NCBI GenBank assembly: GCA_021777355.1
Contig: JAJYDO010000009.1
Coordinates: forward strand, 1 to 48,681
Length of the DNA stretch: 48,681 nucleotides
Source: Actinomycetes bacterium
GTDB lineage: Bacteria; Actinomycetota; Acidimicrobiia; Acidimicrobiales; JABEUL01
Direction of reading: 5' to 3'
Of this stretch, positions 37,125 to 45,769 are shown piece by piece. Below the pieces are notes generated by a model, which had not been told where the DNA came from, did not search any database, and saw only the letters and a program-made list of their open reading frames with translations. Made by a program: the position numbers and the translations under genes. The stretch's first letter is position 1, and the number at the start of each line of letters is the position of its first letter.

Positions 37125-37297
37125 GAATTTCCTTGTACCCATCAACTGCTCCCTTAAACGTTCGATTATGGGATTCTATGCCTGAATTGCCACTTTCCAC
37201 CAGGTGAAATTGAGAAAAGTTGCATTACTGACGTGAAAGTAAGTAAAGTACCCTCTAGAAACGGCTAGAGCCAGGGCAGCCTCTGAAAGGTTAAAAC

Positions 37298-38260
37298 ATG
37301 TGGTCTGAAATTGTTAGTAAAGTTTTTAAGCCTTTAATTGTCATTGTGTTAGCCACAATGGTATTAGGGCTTTCTGCTTGCACTTCATCGCCATCTCCTA
37401 GTTCGGCGCCCACTACTACAAAACCCCATCCCCCTCCGGTGCCAATCATAAAGGTACCCGTGTCAGTTGCCAATACCTCTGACGGTCAGGTTTCTTTTCG
37501 TGAAACAGGGTACGGAACTCCACTTGTGATGATAATGGGCTTTTCCGGGTCAATGGATGCATGGACACCAGATTTTATTGACGCACTTGCCCAACATTTT
37601 CGAGTAATTATTTTCGACAATGCAGGAATTGGTAAAACAACGATGCCATCAGGAAAGTTCACAATGGATACAATGGCTAGACAAACAGATGCCCTAATCC
37701 ATTCATTAAATCTTGGAAAGCCAGATGTTTTGGGCTGGTCAATGGGAGGAATGATAGCGCAAGATTTGGCTGCAACATATCCCGATGATGTTAATAAGTT
37801 GGTGCTCTGTGCGACATTGCCTGGAAACGGGAAGGCTACCTTGCCACCGGCATCAGTGGTGTCCAAACTCGGCAACCCCTCGGCATCTCAGGTGTTGACA
37901 ATGATGGGTCTGATTTTTCCGGCAGACCAGCCAAATGCTGCCAGCAACTACATTCATCAGATCGTCGAGTATCCAAATTTCTATATTGCAGATACAGCAG
38001 TTAATCAGGATCAATTAGATGCACTTGGTCTTTGGAGCTTGGGAGGAATGAGCTCAGGAAAGGCCATTTCATCCGTAAAAGCACCGACTTTAATCGCTGA
38101 CGGTGAGGACGACTTATTAATACCTACTCCAAATGCATACGAGTTGCATTCTGTACTAAAAAACAGCCAAGTATTGCTTTACCCAGATGCCGGCCATGCA
38201 TTTTTGTTTCAAGATCAGAATCAATTTGCCCCGTCTCTTATAAGTTTTCTTAATAGCTAG
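37298..38260 (+). CDS. Alpha/beta hydrolase, predicted lipoprotein
   Basis: 320 residues. Lipoprotein signal with lipobox LSAC, Cys28 as modified residue, then a Ser/Pro/Thr-rich linker to about 52. The alpha/beta-hydrolase core has oxyanion region MIMGFSGSMDAW, nucleophile Ser148 in GWSMGG, a likely acid in DGEDDLLIP and histidine in DAGHAFLF near the C-terminus. It should sit on the outer membrane face and hydrolyse a small ester or lactone. It is divergent from the BVMO gene, a common neighbour type because BVMOs produce esters, but the two proteins act on opposite sides of the membrane, so direct coupling is uncertain. Confidence 0.88.
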   Translation: MWSEIVSKVFKPLIVIVLATMVLGLSACTSSPSPSSAPTTTKPHPPPVPIIKVPVSVANTSDGQVSFRETGYGTPLVMIMGFSGSMDAWTPDFIDALAQHFRVIIFDNAGIGKTTMPSGKFTMDTMARQTDALIHSLNLGKPDVLGWSMGGMIAQDLAATYPDDVNKLVLCATLPGNGKATLPPASVVSKLGNPSASQVLTMMGLIFPADQPNAASNYIHQIVEYPNFYIADTAVNQDQLDALGLWSLGGMSSGKAISSVKAPTLIADGEDDLLIPTPNAYELHSVLKNSQVLLYPDAGHAFLFQDQNQFAPSLISFLNS

Positions 38261-38400
38261 AGCAATCAAGTCGCTTTGAGGGCTGGCTTTAAGGCGATTA
38301 TTTGTTCATTGAATATAATTCAGGGAATCAAGCAAATATTTAGTGCCGCCAGGTGGCGAAAGCAAAAGGTTTAAATGTAGCCTTTAAGATTGAGCCAGTT

Positions 38401-38405
38401 AGGAG
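38401..38405 (+). promoter_or_regulatory. Ribosome-binding site fixing the SDR start
   Basis: AGGAG 5 nt before GTG 38411 favours this start over the TTG at 38390, which would place the RBS inside the gene. Confidence 0.7.
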
Positions 38406-38410
38406 AAAAT

Positions 38411-39178
38411 GTGCAGGACTTATTTAATATTTCGGGAAAAGTAGCCCTAATTACAGGAGGGTCCAGGGGAATTGGAAAGATGATTGCCGAGGGATTTATT
38501 AATGCAGGCGTCAAGACCTATATTTCCTCCAGAAAAGGAGATGTCTGTGACCAAGTGGCAAGCGAGCTCTCCAAACTTGGAACCTGCATTGCAATACCGG
38601 CAGACTTGTCAAGAGAAGATGAATGCAGGCGACTTGCTGACGAGCTGTCCTCCAGAGAAGACCACCTTGACATCTTGGTAAATAATGCGGGTGCAACCTG
38701 GGGTGCCCCAATTGAGGAGTTTGATGAGGCGGCTTGGGAAAGGGTGCTTGCACTTAATGTCAAAGGTGTCTTTCATGTGACCAAATTTTTGCTCCCATTG
38801 CTAAAGGCAAGGGCAACTGCAGATGAGCCTTCCAGAGTGATTAACATTGGTTCTATCGACGGCATACAGGTTCCTATGCTTGAAACTTATTCTTATTCGG
38901 CGTCTAAAGCCGCAGTGCATCAGTTAACCAGGCATTTAGCTAGAAAACTTGCCCCGGAAATTACCGTCAATGCAATTGCACCAGGTCCTTTTGAGTCAAA
39001 AATGATGGCGGCAACGCTTCAAGCTTTTGGAGATCAGATTGCGGCAATGGCCCCGTTAAAGCGGATAGGAAGGCCAACAGATATGGCGGGAACATCAATA
39101 TTCCTATCCTCAAAAGCTGGCTCATATCTGACTGGCACGGTAATTCCGGTTGATGGCGGAATCGCGACTTTAAAATGA
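38411..39178 (+). CDS. Short-chain dehydrogenase/reductase (3-oxoacyl reductase / RhlG-like)
   Basis: 255 residues, classical SDR. Cofactor motif TGGSRGIG at 15-22, NNAG in the central strand, and the active-site Tyr162/Lys166 in YSYSASK. SINxGSIDG-like catalytic serine and VNAIAPGPFESKM follow in order. The pattern DLFNISGKVALITGG and the PSRVINIGSIDGI segment resemble RhlG-type 3-oxoacyl-(ACP/CoA) reductases and gluconate-type SDRs. An R/S at position 38 (SSRKG) suggests NADP(H). GTG start with AGGAG. It overlaps the FMN oxidase by 4 nt, so the pair is translationally coupled and may act in one path: hydroxyacyl or hydroxyacid oxidation/reduction. Confidence 0.9.
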   Translation: MQDLFNISGKVALITGGSRGIGKMIAEGFINAGVKTYISSRKGDVCDQVASELSKLGTCIAIPADLSREDECRRLADELSSREDHLDILVNNAGATWGAPIEEFDEAAWERVLALNVKGVFHVTKFLLPLLKARATADEPSRVINIGSIDGIQVPMLETYSYSASKAAVHQLTRHLARKLAPEITVNAIAPGPFESKMMAATLQAFGDQIAAMAPLKRIGRPTDMAGTSIFLSSKAGSYLTGTVIPVDGGIATLK

Positions 39179-40338
39179 AACAGGGCATAAAGCAGCTATT
39201 GCAAGCCAGCGATTTTTCAAGTATTTATGAAGCCAGAGAAATGGCGAGAAAGATACTTCCCCGGGTGGTATTTGACTATGTGGATGGGGGTGCAGAAGAT
39301 GAGGTCACGATGAGGGCCAACGTGGAGGCATTTGACAAGATTTGTTTCAATCCAAGAATGGCACAGGGTCCAGTTATCCCAAATTTAAAAACTACTGTAC
39401 TGGGACATGAAATTGATCTTCCTGTAATCCTTGCGCCGTGCGGCCTAGTGCGTGCAATGCACCCGGACGCAGGCGGTGGCGTAGCCCAAGCAGCGAAAAA
39501 TATGAACACAATATCTATACTTTCCACCGTGGCCGGCTCAGACGTCAGAGAAGTAGCTCCTCGAGCTCCGGGATTGGTTTGGTTTCAGCTGTATTCGACA
39601 AGAGGCAAAGAAGATTCACTTCCTTTGATGGAGCGGGCAAAAGATGCGGGTGTCACCCACTTGGTTGTAACTGTTGACACCCCAGCATTGGGAAATAGAG
39701 AACGTGATCGAAGAAATGGAGTTCAAAGTCCATTGAGAATTGATGCTCGATCGGCTCTTCGCCTCGGGCCCCAGGTTTTAGCTAGACCTCGCTGGACGTA
39801 TCAGATGGCCCGCGACGGTCTTCAAACATATAAGTCTAAAAAAGGTATCCCAAAAGAGTCGGGCTCTGAAATGCTTTCAATGGGGGTGTCGCCATTTTCT
39901 TGGGATGATATAGCTTGGATAAAAAAAGAGTGGGGTGGGCCAGTCATAGTCAAGGGAATCCTTTCAGGGAGAGACGCACTCCTAGCCATTGAATCCGGTG
40001 CCGAGGCTGTAGTGGTATCGAACCATGGTGGCCGTCAGCTAGAGGGATCACCAGCGACTATTTCGGTTCTTTCCGACGTCGTTTCATCAGTAGATGGTAA
40101 ATGTGAGATTTTCCTAGATGGAGGGATAAGGCGAGGTTCTCATGTAGTCAAAGCACTTTCCTTAGGTGCCAAAGCTGTTTTGATCGGAAGGCCTTACTTA
40201 TACGGATTGGCAGTATCCGGCCAAATTGGAGTCGAGCGAGTACTTAAATGCTTTAGAGCAGAAGCAATTCGAACAATGACGCTCTTAGGCTGTCCTGATG
40301 TAAATATACTTGATTCAACCTGGCTGCAGGATAGCTAA
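39175..40338 (+). CDS. FMN-dependent alpha-hydroxy-acid oxidase/dehydrogenase (lactate/glycolate oxidase family)
   Basis: 387 residues of a TIM-barrel flavoprotein. The N-terminal ILPRVVFDYVDGGAEDEVTMRANVEAF segment, FMN-contact QLYSTRGKE and the active-site block VVSNHGGRQLEG, with catalytic His in NHGG, define the family; DGGIRRGSHVVKAL and IGRPYLYGL close the phosphate site. It oxidises an L-2-hydroxyacid (lactate, glycolate, mandelate or longer) to the 2-oxoacid, with oxygen or a quinone as acceptor; the acceptor cannot be read. There is no membrane segment. The ATGA overlap with the SDR implies co-expression. Some mycofactocin-linked members look similar, but no mycofactocin genes are here. 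Confidence 0.9.
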   Translation: MKQGIKQLLQASDFSSIYEAREMARKILPRVVFDYVDGGAEDEVTMRANVEAFDKICFNPRMAQGPVIPNLKTTVLGHEIDLPVILAPCGLVRAMHPDAGGGVAQAAKNMNTISILSTVAGSDVREVAPRAPGLVWFQLYSTRGKEDSLPLMERAKDAGVTHLVVTVDTPALGNRERDRRNGVQSPLRIDARSALRLGPQVLARPRWTYQMARDGLQTYKSKKGIPKESGSEMLSMGVSPFSWDDIAWIKKEWGGPVIVKGILSGRDALLAIESGAEAVVVSNHGGRQLEGSPATISVLSDVVSSVDGKCEIFLDGGIRRGSHVVKALSLGAKAVLIGRPYLYGLAVSGQIGVERVLKCFRAEAIRTMTLLGCPDVNILDSTWLQDS

Positions 40339-40404
40339 AAGACATTGCTCAAGCATTTTAGGCTTTGCCTCTCTAATTGCCAGATCATGTTCTAAAATCA
40401 TTGA

Positions 40405-42105
40405 ATGTCAAAGGTGAGAACCGTCGAGCACTTGAATGAGCGGAAGCTTGTTAAGAGAGACTACGTGGCTCTTGCCTTAATAACGCTTACTTACCTTTTA
40501 TTTTTGAGGTATGGATTTCGCCATCCTGGAGCAGCTCAAGAAGAGGGCGAGATACTTTCCGAAGCTTACCTGGCAAGCCATGGTTTGATGATGTACAGAG
40601 ACTTCAACAATATGTATGGCCCGCTTGGAATTTGGGACGTTGCCCTTATTTTTAAGCTATTTGGAAGTTCAATCTATGTAGAGAGAGCAATTGGGGTGCT
40701 ATATGAGATCACCGCAATTTGTGCTGCTTTTCGAATCGGCGCCATCAAATCAACTGTCTTTGCAGTAGTTGGTACTATTCCCTTTTTAATATTCTTTATT
40801 TCCGGTGCAGATGGCGGCTTATATGCATGGCCTTGGTACCTAGCATTGAGTCTTTCACTTTGGGCAATATATTGTTTGCATAAGAATTTTACTGCCAAAG
40901 ACGGCACCAATAAGTGGGGAATTATCGGAACGGTATTAATTTCATTGGCAATTCTTACGAGATTTGATTTTGCAATTGCACTTGCCCCAATTGCAGCTAT
41001 ATATCTAATTCCACTTGGCAAAGGAAAGATACGCCTCCCAATTTTTGGCTTGCTTTTAGCCCCGGCGGGGTATCTGATCCAAGCAGTTTTTTCTGGCTTT
41101 TCGGCAACTTTTTACTACCTGTTCATAAATCCCCAAAACGAGTTGAGCGGAAATTACCTCCCTCTTCCACCACCGACCGGAGAGTTGGCAGCGTACTTTG
41201 ATCGTGAGTCCACCACCATTCACCGGGTTACCTGGAGTTTTCCGAGCCCATCGCTTGCTTTGCAGCTAAATCTCATTTTTTGGGTTGGAGTCGTATCAAT
41301 TGGGCTAGGACTGTTGATAATTATTCTTCGAATTATGAAAAATCGTGATAGAAAACCTTTTTTGCTGATTGCCTTATTGGTTTTCGAGCTTGGCACAGCT
41401 CCTGCATCTCTTCAGCGACCCGACTCCAGTCATCTTATGCAATTCTTTCTGACTGCAGTGTTTTTTGTAATACTTGCGACTTCATATATTGCCGAAAGAA
41501 AAATTCTTTTCACTCTCTTGAAACTTGCAGCCGGAGTATGCAGTTTGGTATTTATGTTTTTTTTGATACCTGCTTACACCATTGCTCCAACTATTTATTC
41601 ATATCAGGCCTCGCTTGACTCAAATGAATTCAAGTCTTATGAAGTTACAAACTACGGTCACCAGTTTTTCTTTGGGGACACTATTAGCCAGGAGTACGTA
41701 AACGAAACGCTTAAATTCGTAGATTCGATCTCATCACAGAACTCGACATTAGTCGTAGCTATATCAAACCTGGAACTATCGCCCTACAATGATTCCTACC
41801 TTTACTACATGCTTCCACAGCTTCATCCGGGAACCAAATATTTAATTTTTTATCCGGATATCAGCTTAAATGACGGAAAGAAGTTTGCCGGTGAATTGGC
41901 AAAGACAAATATCTTAATTCTCAGCTCTAAGTATTGGAACTGGGTCGAGCCTAATTCTTCGGTTACCCCAGGATCTACGGAGCCTGAGACCGTAGTTGGG
42001 AGCAAGTACTGCCAGATAGCGCAATTTCACTATTTCGAAGTTCTGGTCAATAAATCCGATCTCCCTCAAGGCATTTCTAAGAGTAAATTGGAGTCATGTC
42101 CGTGA
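40405..42105 (+). CDS. Polytopic membrane glycosyltransferase-like protein (GT-C/GT39-like)
   Basis: 566 residues. About ten hydrophobic segments in the first 415 residues, then a C-terminal extracytoplasmic domain of about 150 residues. The first external loop contains HPGAAQEEGEILSEAYLASHG and MYRDFNNMYGPLG, the layout of GT-C enzymes (acidic pair, then Y-x-D-F near a GP). This family transfers sugar from a polyprenyl-phosphate carrier on the outer membrane face. TAAAAT ends 6 nt before ATG 40405, so it may be leaderless. It overlaps the next GT-C-like gene by 10 nt. Acceptor unknown. Confidence 0.72.
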   Translation: MSKVRTVEHLNERKLVKRDYVALALITLTYLLFLRYGFRHPGAAQEEGEILSEAYLASHGLMMYRDFNNMYGPLGIWDVALIFKLFGSSIYVERAIGVLYEITAICAAFRIGAIKSTVFAVVGTIPFLIFFISGADGGLYAWPWYLALSLSLWAIYCLHKNFTAKDGTNKWGIIGTVLISLAILTRFDFAIALAPIAAIYLIPLGKGKIRLPIFGLLLAPAGYLIQAVFSGFSATFYYLFINPQNELSGNYLPLPPPTGELAAYFDRESTTIHRVTWSFPSPSLALQLNLIFWVGVVSIGLGLLIIILRIMKNRDRKPFLLIALLVFELGTAPASLQRPDSSHLMQFFLTAVFFVILATSYIAERKILFTLLKLAAGVCSLVFMFFLIPAYTIAPTIYSYQASLDSNEFKSYEVTNYGHQFFFGDTISQEYVNETLKFVDSISSQNSTLVVAISNLELSPYNDSYLYYMLPQLHPGTKYLIFYPDISLNDGKKFAGELAKTNILILSSKYWNWVEPNSSVTPGSTEPETVVGSKYCQIAQFHYFEVLVNKSDLPQGISKSKLESCP

Positions 42106-43535
42106 ACGATATGGAACAAAGTTCTAATTTGGAGCAAAAAGTTGAAGTTAAAAACTCACGGCGCAGAGTAACAACATTTTGGATATTGATTTCTTTAATA
42201 ACGCTGGCGAGCCTAGCTTGGAGGGTGATTTATGTAATACATTGGAACTGGAATCAACCGCTTCAGGGCGACGCATTCTATTTTCACTGGCAGCCTTGGA
42301 TGCTTGTACATGGTTTAGGATTCTCTGACCCGTACGTTTACTTAGGAATGCAACAAGGAGTAAATATTCCATCCAGTTTTTATGCTTCTTCCAACCATCT
42401 GCTAGTGCCAAGTGCCCACCACCCACCTTTACTATGCATAATTTTGGCCGCCGGCGACCTGCTCTCATTACAGAGTTTCGGAACTCAGTTAATAATACTC
42501 TGTATTTTTGGTGCGGCTACAGTAACTCTCTGCGCTATTCTCGGTCGAATGTTAGGCGGTGAACGCGTAGGCGTGGTGGCCGCTCTGATTGCTGCGATAT
42601 ATCCAGGAATGTGGATTTACGACGGACAGCTTTTGGCTGAACAAATTGCACAATTCACTGTGGCGTTGCTCTTAATTCAACTTGTGCTTTTATGGAGGAA
42701 TAGAAGCGTCAAGAATGCAATATTTGCCGGAATTTTTGTAGCACTGGCTGCTCTGACTCGTGCTGAACTTCTTATGCTAATACTGGCGCCTTTTCTGTTG
42801 GCAGTCTTTTCAATGAAGCAAGATAGCTTGAAAAAGAGAATACGTACCGTTGGCATTGCTACGGCTACAACTGTTTTAGTCCTATCGCCTTGGGTGATTA
42901 GGAATCTAGTTGTTTTTCAGTATCCGGAGATTATTGCAACGGATCTCGGAGCAACTGTCGAGGCTGCTAATTGCGCAGCGTCTTACGACGGGACAGCTCA
43001 GGGCTATGAGGTATGGAACTGTGTGGGACTCTCCATTCAGTGGCATGATGAGTCATACTATGACCACGTCCACTTGATATCAGGGCTAGATTACGCCAAT
43101 GCACATAAAGGCCAAGCTGCTATTATGGCAGCAGCTAGAGTAGGAAGGTTACTTTACCTATTTAAACCTCATCAGCAAGCTACCTTCATTTTAAATTTTA
43201 TCGATGGCTGGCCACAATTCGCGGACACTGCACTTTGGTACAGTTCTTATCCGGTTGAGATACTGGGCATTGCTGGGTTAATTATTTTAAAGAAGAAAAA
43301 ATTACCAATTTCGCCTTATATATTAACTTTTGTAATTGTATTTATTGCTACAATAATTGCCTTCGGCGATATAAGATTCAGAGCCGTTGGGGAAGTCCCC
43401 CTTACAGTCTTGTCGGCTGTAGGGCTAAATTGGATTTTCACTACCATAGTGGGCAAGTTCAAGAATGCTCCGGCACTTGGATCAATGCCTGCCCAAACTG
43501 ACAATAAGACTAAAGAAGATGCGGCAGTGATATAA
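42096..43535 (+). CDS. GT39-type (ArnT/PMT-like) polytopic glycosyltransferase
   Basis: 479 residues. A hydrophobic helix (about 28-46) is followed by an external loop with QPLQGDAFYFHWQPWMLVHGLGFSDP, containing the GDA acidic site expected for GT-C sugar transfer, then about nine more membrane segments to about residue 455. It resembles family 39 dolichyl/polyprenyl-phosphate mannosyltransferase-type enzymes. Its ATG lies 10 nt inside the previous gene; a second ATG at 42111 is possible. The two GT-C proteins and the nearby DPM1-type GT2 suggest a polyprenyl-phosphate-sugar pathway modifying an envelope glycan or protein. Confidence 0.75.
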   Translation: MSVNDMEQSSNLEQKVEVKNSRRRVTTFWILISLITLASLAWRVIYVIHWNWNQPLQGDAFYFHWQPWMLVHGLGFSDPYVYLGMQQGVNIPSSFYASSNHLLVPSAHHPPLLCIILAAGDLLSLQSFGTQLIILCIFGAATVTLCAILGRMLGGERVGVVAALIAAIYPGMWIYDGQLLAEQIAQFTVALLLIQLVLLWRNRSVKNAIFAGIFVALAALTRAELLMLILAPFLLAVFSMKQDSLKKRIRTVGIATATTVLVLSPWVIRNLVVFQYPEIIATDLGATVEAANCAASYDGTAQGYEVWNCVGLSIQWHDESYYDHVHLISGLDYANAHKGQAAIMAAARVGRLLYLFKPHQQATFILNFIDGWPQFADTALWYSSYPVEILGIAGLIILKKKKLPISPYILTFVIVFIATIIAFGDIRFRAVGEVPLTVLSAVGLNWIFTTIVGKFKNAPALGSMPAQTDNKTKEDAAVI

Positions 43536-43797
43536 ATATTACATTAGCAGCTAGATATATTAATACAATATCTCTAGTTTAGCCAGGTCTATTAAGAATT
43601 TGCTGAATCAAGATCTATATTTGACATTGTTGCTGGTAGAGTGGCCAGGAGAGCGCTCTTAGCCGGTCTTATGACTAAGTATCATTGATAAATTAGGACA
43701 TATATGAAGATTTTGGATTTTGCCTGGCTGGTATATCCCCATGGTGTTGGAGCGGAACGTATAATTAGACTACTGAATTCCGAGTAGAAGAATTGGC

Positions 43798-44817
43798 ATG
43801 ATTTTCGAAATCGTTAAAATTAAAAGAGCAACTTCAAAGAAAAATAGAATTGGATCGCTAGCACTTGTTGTTGTTGTGGCGATACTGCTTAGCGCTTGTA
43901 GCCAAGTGAGCCAGACGGTGATACTTGCGAAATCAACTCTTTATGTTGCAGATCCCGGTGAAAACAGAATATATCCTGTAAGCGTTATTACAAAGTCGGT
44001 CGCGGCTGCGATTTCCGTTGGTAAAGATCCTTCGCAACTTCTGCCAACCCAGCAGGGAATTTCAGTGTATGCCGTTACTGGTGGATCTGAAACCATCTCT
44101 CGATTCAATCCATTGTCAATCAATCCGCAAACACCGATCAATATTGGAGTAAATGCATTTGCAATGGCAATCTCGCCACATAATAACGGTTGGTATGGAT
44201 ATCTCATTTCGCGAAACTCGGGAGTGCTAACCACAGTTGATCTTCTAACTGACAAAGTAACTACGAATTTTGTTGTTGGAATCGATCCAACAGCTATTGC
44301 AATTTCTAATTCGGGATTGCTTGCACTGGTAACCGATGGCGCCACGAATACGCTTAATGTAATCGATCTAATTTCCAAAACAATTAAGCTGAAAGTCCCC
44401 CTACCCGGCAACCCTACAGGCGTAATTGTTGCTCCCACGGGCTTTAATGCCTATGTTTCCATTGGAAATCTCAACGAAGTAGTTCCAGTAGATATGGAGA
44501 ACTTTACTTTCGGGACGCCAATTCATGTAGGGGACAATCCGACTTCGATCATGCTGGATGCGGGTTCTGAGCGCGCTTACGTCGTGTGTTCGGGGCTTAA
44601 CGCAATTACGCCAATTAATCTGGCTACGGAGCTGCCTTTTCCTTCCTACATCATGGGAACATTAATCGGTGGCATTACAGTTTCATCTGATGGCACCACG
44701 GTGTTTGTTTCAGAGCCATTGTTACATAGAATTGTACTCCTAAATGCCATTACCGGACAAGTGGATACAACTATTCCTCTCGACTTTGCTCCGGGTTCAC
44801 TAATCCTTGTGCAGTAA
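43798..44817 (+). CDS. Beta-propeller lipoprotein (YVTN/YncE-like)
   Basis: 339 residues. After a basic N-terminus, a hydrophobic stretch and lipobox LSAC give lipidation at Cys34. The rest forms repeats of about 40 residues such as TLYVADPGENRIYPVSVITKS, LLALVTDGATNTLNVIDLISK and RAYVVCSGLNAITPINLATE, typical of YVTN-type seven-bladed propellers. It is anchored outside the membrane and probably binds a partner or polysaccharide. No enzymatic residues are apparent. It converges on the GT2 gene with a 48-bp gap. Two in-frame upstream features (RBS, promoter) are not distinct. Confidence 0.85.
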   Translation: MIFEIVKIKRATSKKNRIGSLALVVVVAILLSACSQVSQTVILAKSTLYVADPGENRIYPVSVITKSVAAAISVGKDPSQLLPTQQGISVYAVTGGSETISRFNPLSINPQTPINIGVNAFAMAISPHNNGWYGYLISRNSGVLTTVDLLTDKVTTNFVVGIDPTAIAISNSGLLALVTDGATNTLNVIDLISKTIKLKVPLPGNPTGVIVAPTGFNAYVSIGNLNEVVPVDMENFTFGTPIHVGDNPTSIMLDAGSERAYVVCSGLNAITPINLATELPFPSYIMGTLIGGITVSSDGTTVFVSEPLLHRIVLLNAITGQVDTTIPLDFAPGSLILVQ

Positions 44818-44865
44818 CTGGTCTGATAGTTATTTTGCTTGAATATGCTAATTAAAGGCAGTTCT

Positions 44866-45564
44866 TTAACGAGATCTATACCTGAATTTGATTACTGCCT
44901 TGAGTGCCAGGAGCCCGTCAATTGGTTTAATTTTTTTCCCCTCACTTACAGTTCTTGCTTTATATGAAATAGGAACTTCAACGATGGATATATGTTTTTT
45001 AAGCACTTTTGCGGTGAGCTCTGGCTCGACTTGAAAGTCATTAGATTCAATAACAATTCCATCTAATGCTTGAGCGGTAAACAATTTCATGCAAGTTTCC
45101 ATATCGGTCATTGGTGATTTGAACAAAAACGTCGTTAACCAGGTGAGCACTTTATTTGCAACTTTAGCTTCAAATTTCATATTTACTGAAGTTCCTAGAA
45201 AGCGACTTCCATAGACTACTTGGGCCTCTTTGGCAAGAATTGGCTCTAAAACTAATGCCCAGTCATTTGGGTCATATTCAAGGTCTGCGTCGTGTATGAG
45301 TACATAACTGCCAGACACATGCTTCAGCCCTTCTCTAATTGCAGCACCTTTGCCTTGATTTGATGCAAGGGAGATGACTCGAAGATTATCCTCACCCCGC
45401 CCATTTAAAATTTCCACGCTTTTGTCTTTGGAACCATCGTTAACTGCAATCACCTCAAAGTCAAGGGGTAGTTTCACGGAGAATATATTGTCTAAAACCT
45501 CATTTAATGTGGATTGCTCATTATATACAGGCACGATGACCGACAAAAGTTGAGATGTATTCAC
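44866..45564 (-). CDS. Family 2 glycosyltransferase, DPM1-like
   Basis: 232 residues with the GT-A fold. VIVPVYNEQSTLNEVLDNI (9-27), AVNDGSKDKS and the metal site HDADLEYDP (DAD) are present, then a YGSRFLG segment typical of polyprenyl-phosphate mannose/glucose synthases. There are no C-terminal membrane helices, so it is the soluble DPM1 type. GTG start at 45564. It likely makes polyprenyl-phosphate-hexose on the cytoplasmic face, the donor for GT-C enzymes such as those encoded at 40.4-43.5 kb. That link is inferred from proximity, and the gene lies on the opposite strand. Confidence 0.9.
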   Translation of the reverse strand: MNTSQLLSVIVPVYNEQSTLNEVLDNIFSVKLPLDFEVIAVNDGSKDKSVEILNGRGEDNLRVISLASNQGKGAAIREGLKHVSGSYVLIHDADLEYDPNDWALVLEPILAKEAQVVYGSRFLGTSVNMKFEAKVANKVLTWLTTFLFKSPMTDMETCMKLFTAQALDGIVIESNDFQVEPELTAKVLKKHISIVEVPISYKARTVSEGKKIKPIDGLLALKAVIKFRYRSR

Positions 45565-45769
45565 TATTTAGACCTATTGTTTTCTAAGCAAGTTCTTAAT
45601 ATAAATAAATTAGTTCATTTAAATGCCAAGACACCAATTTGCTAGCAAATTTAGCAAAATATCTGAAACGCGCTCGTTTAAAGTCGCTGCTTACCTAGTA
45701 ATTACCTTATTAGACGTATTCATCTGATTAAATTCGAAGCATTACTTCTACAGGAGTTATTTATTGGAG

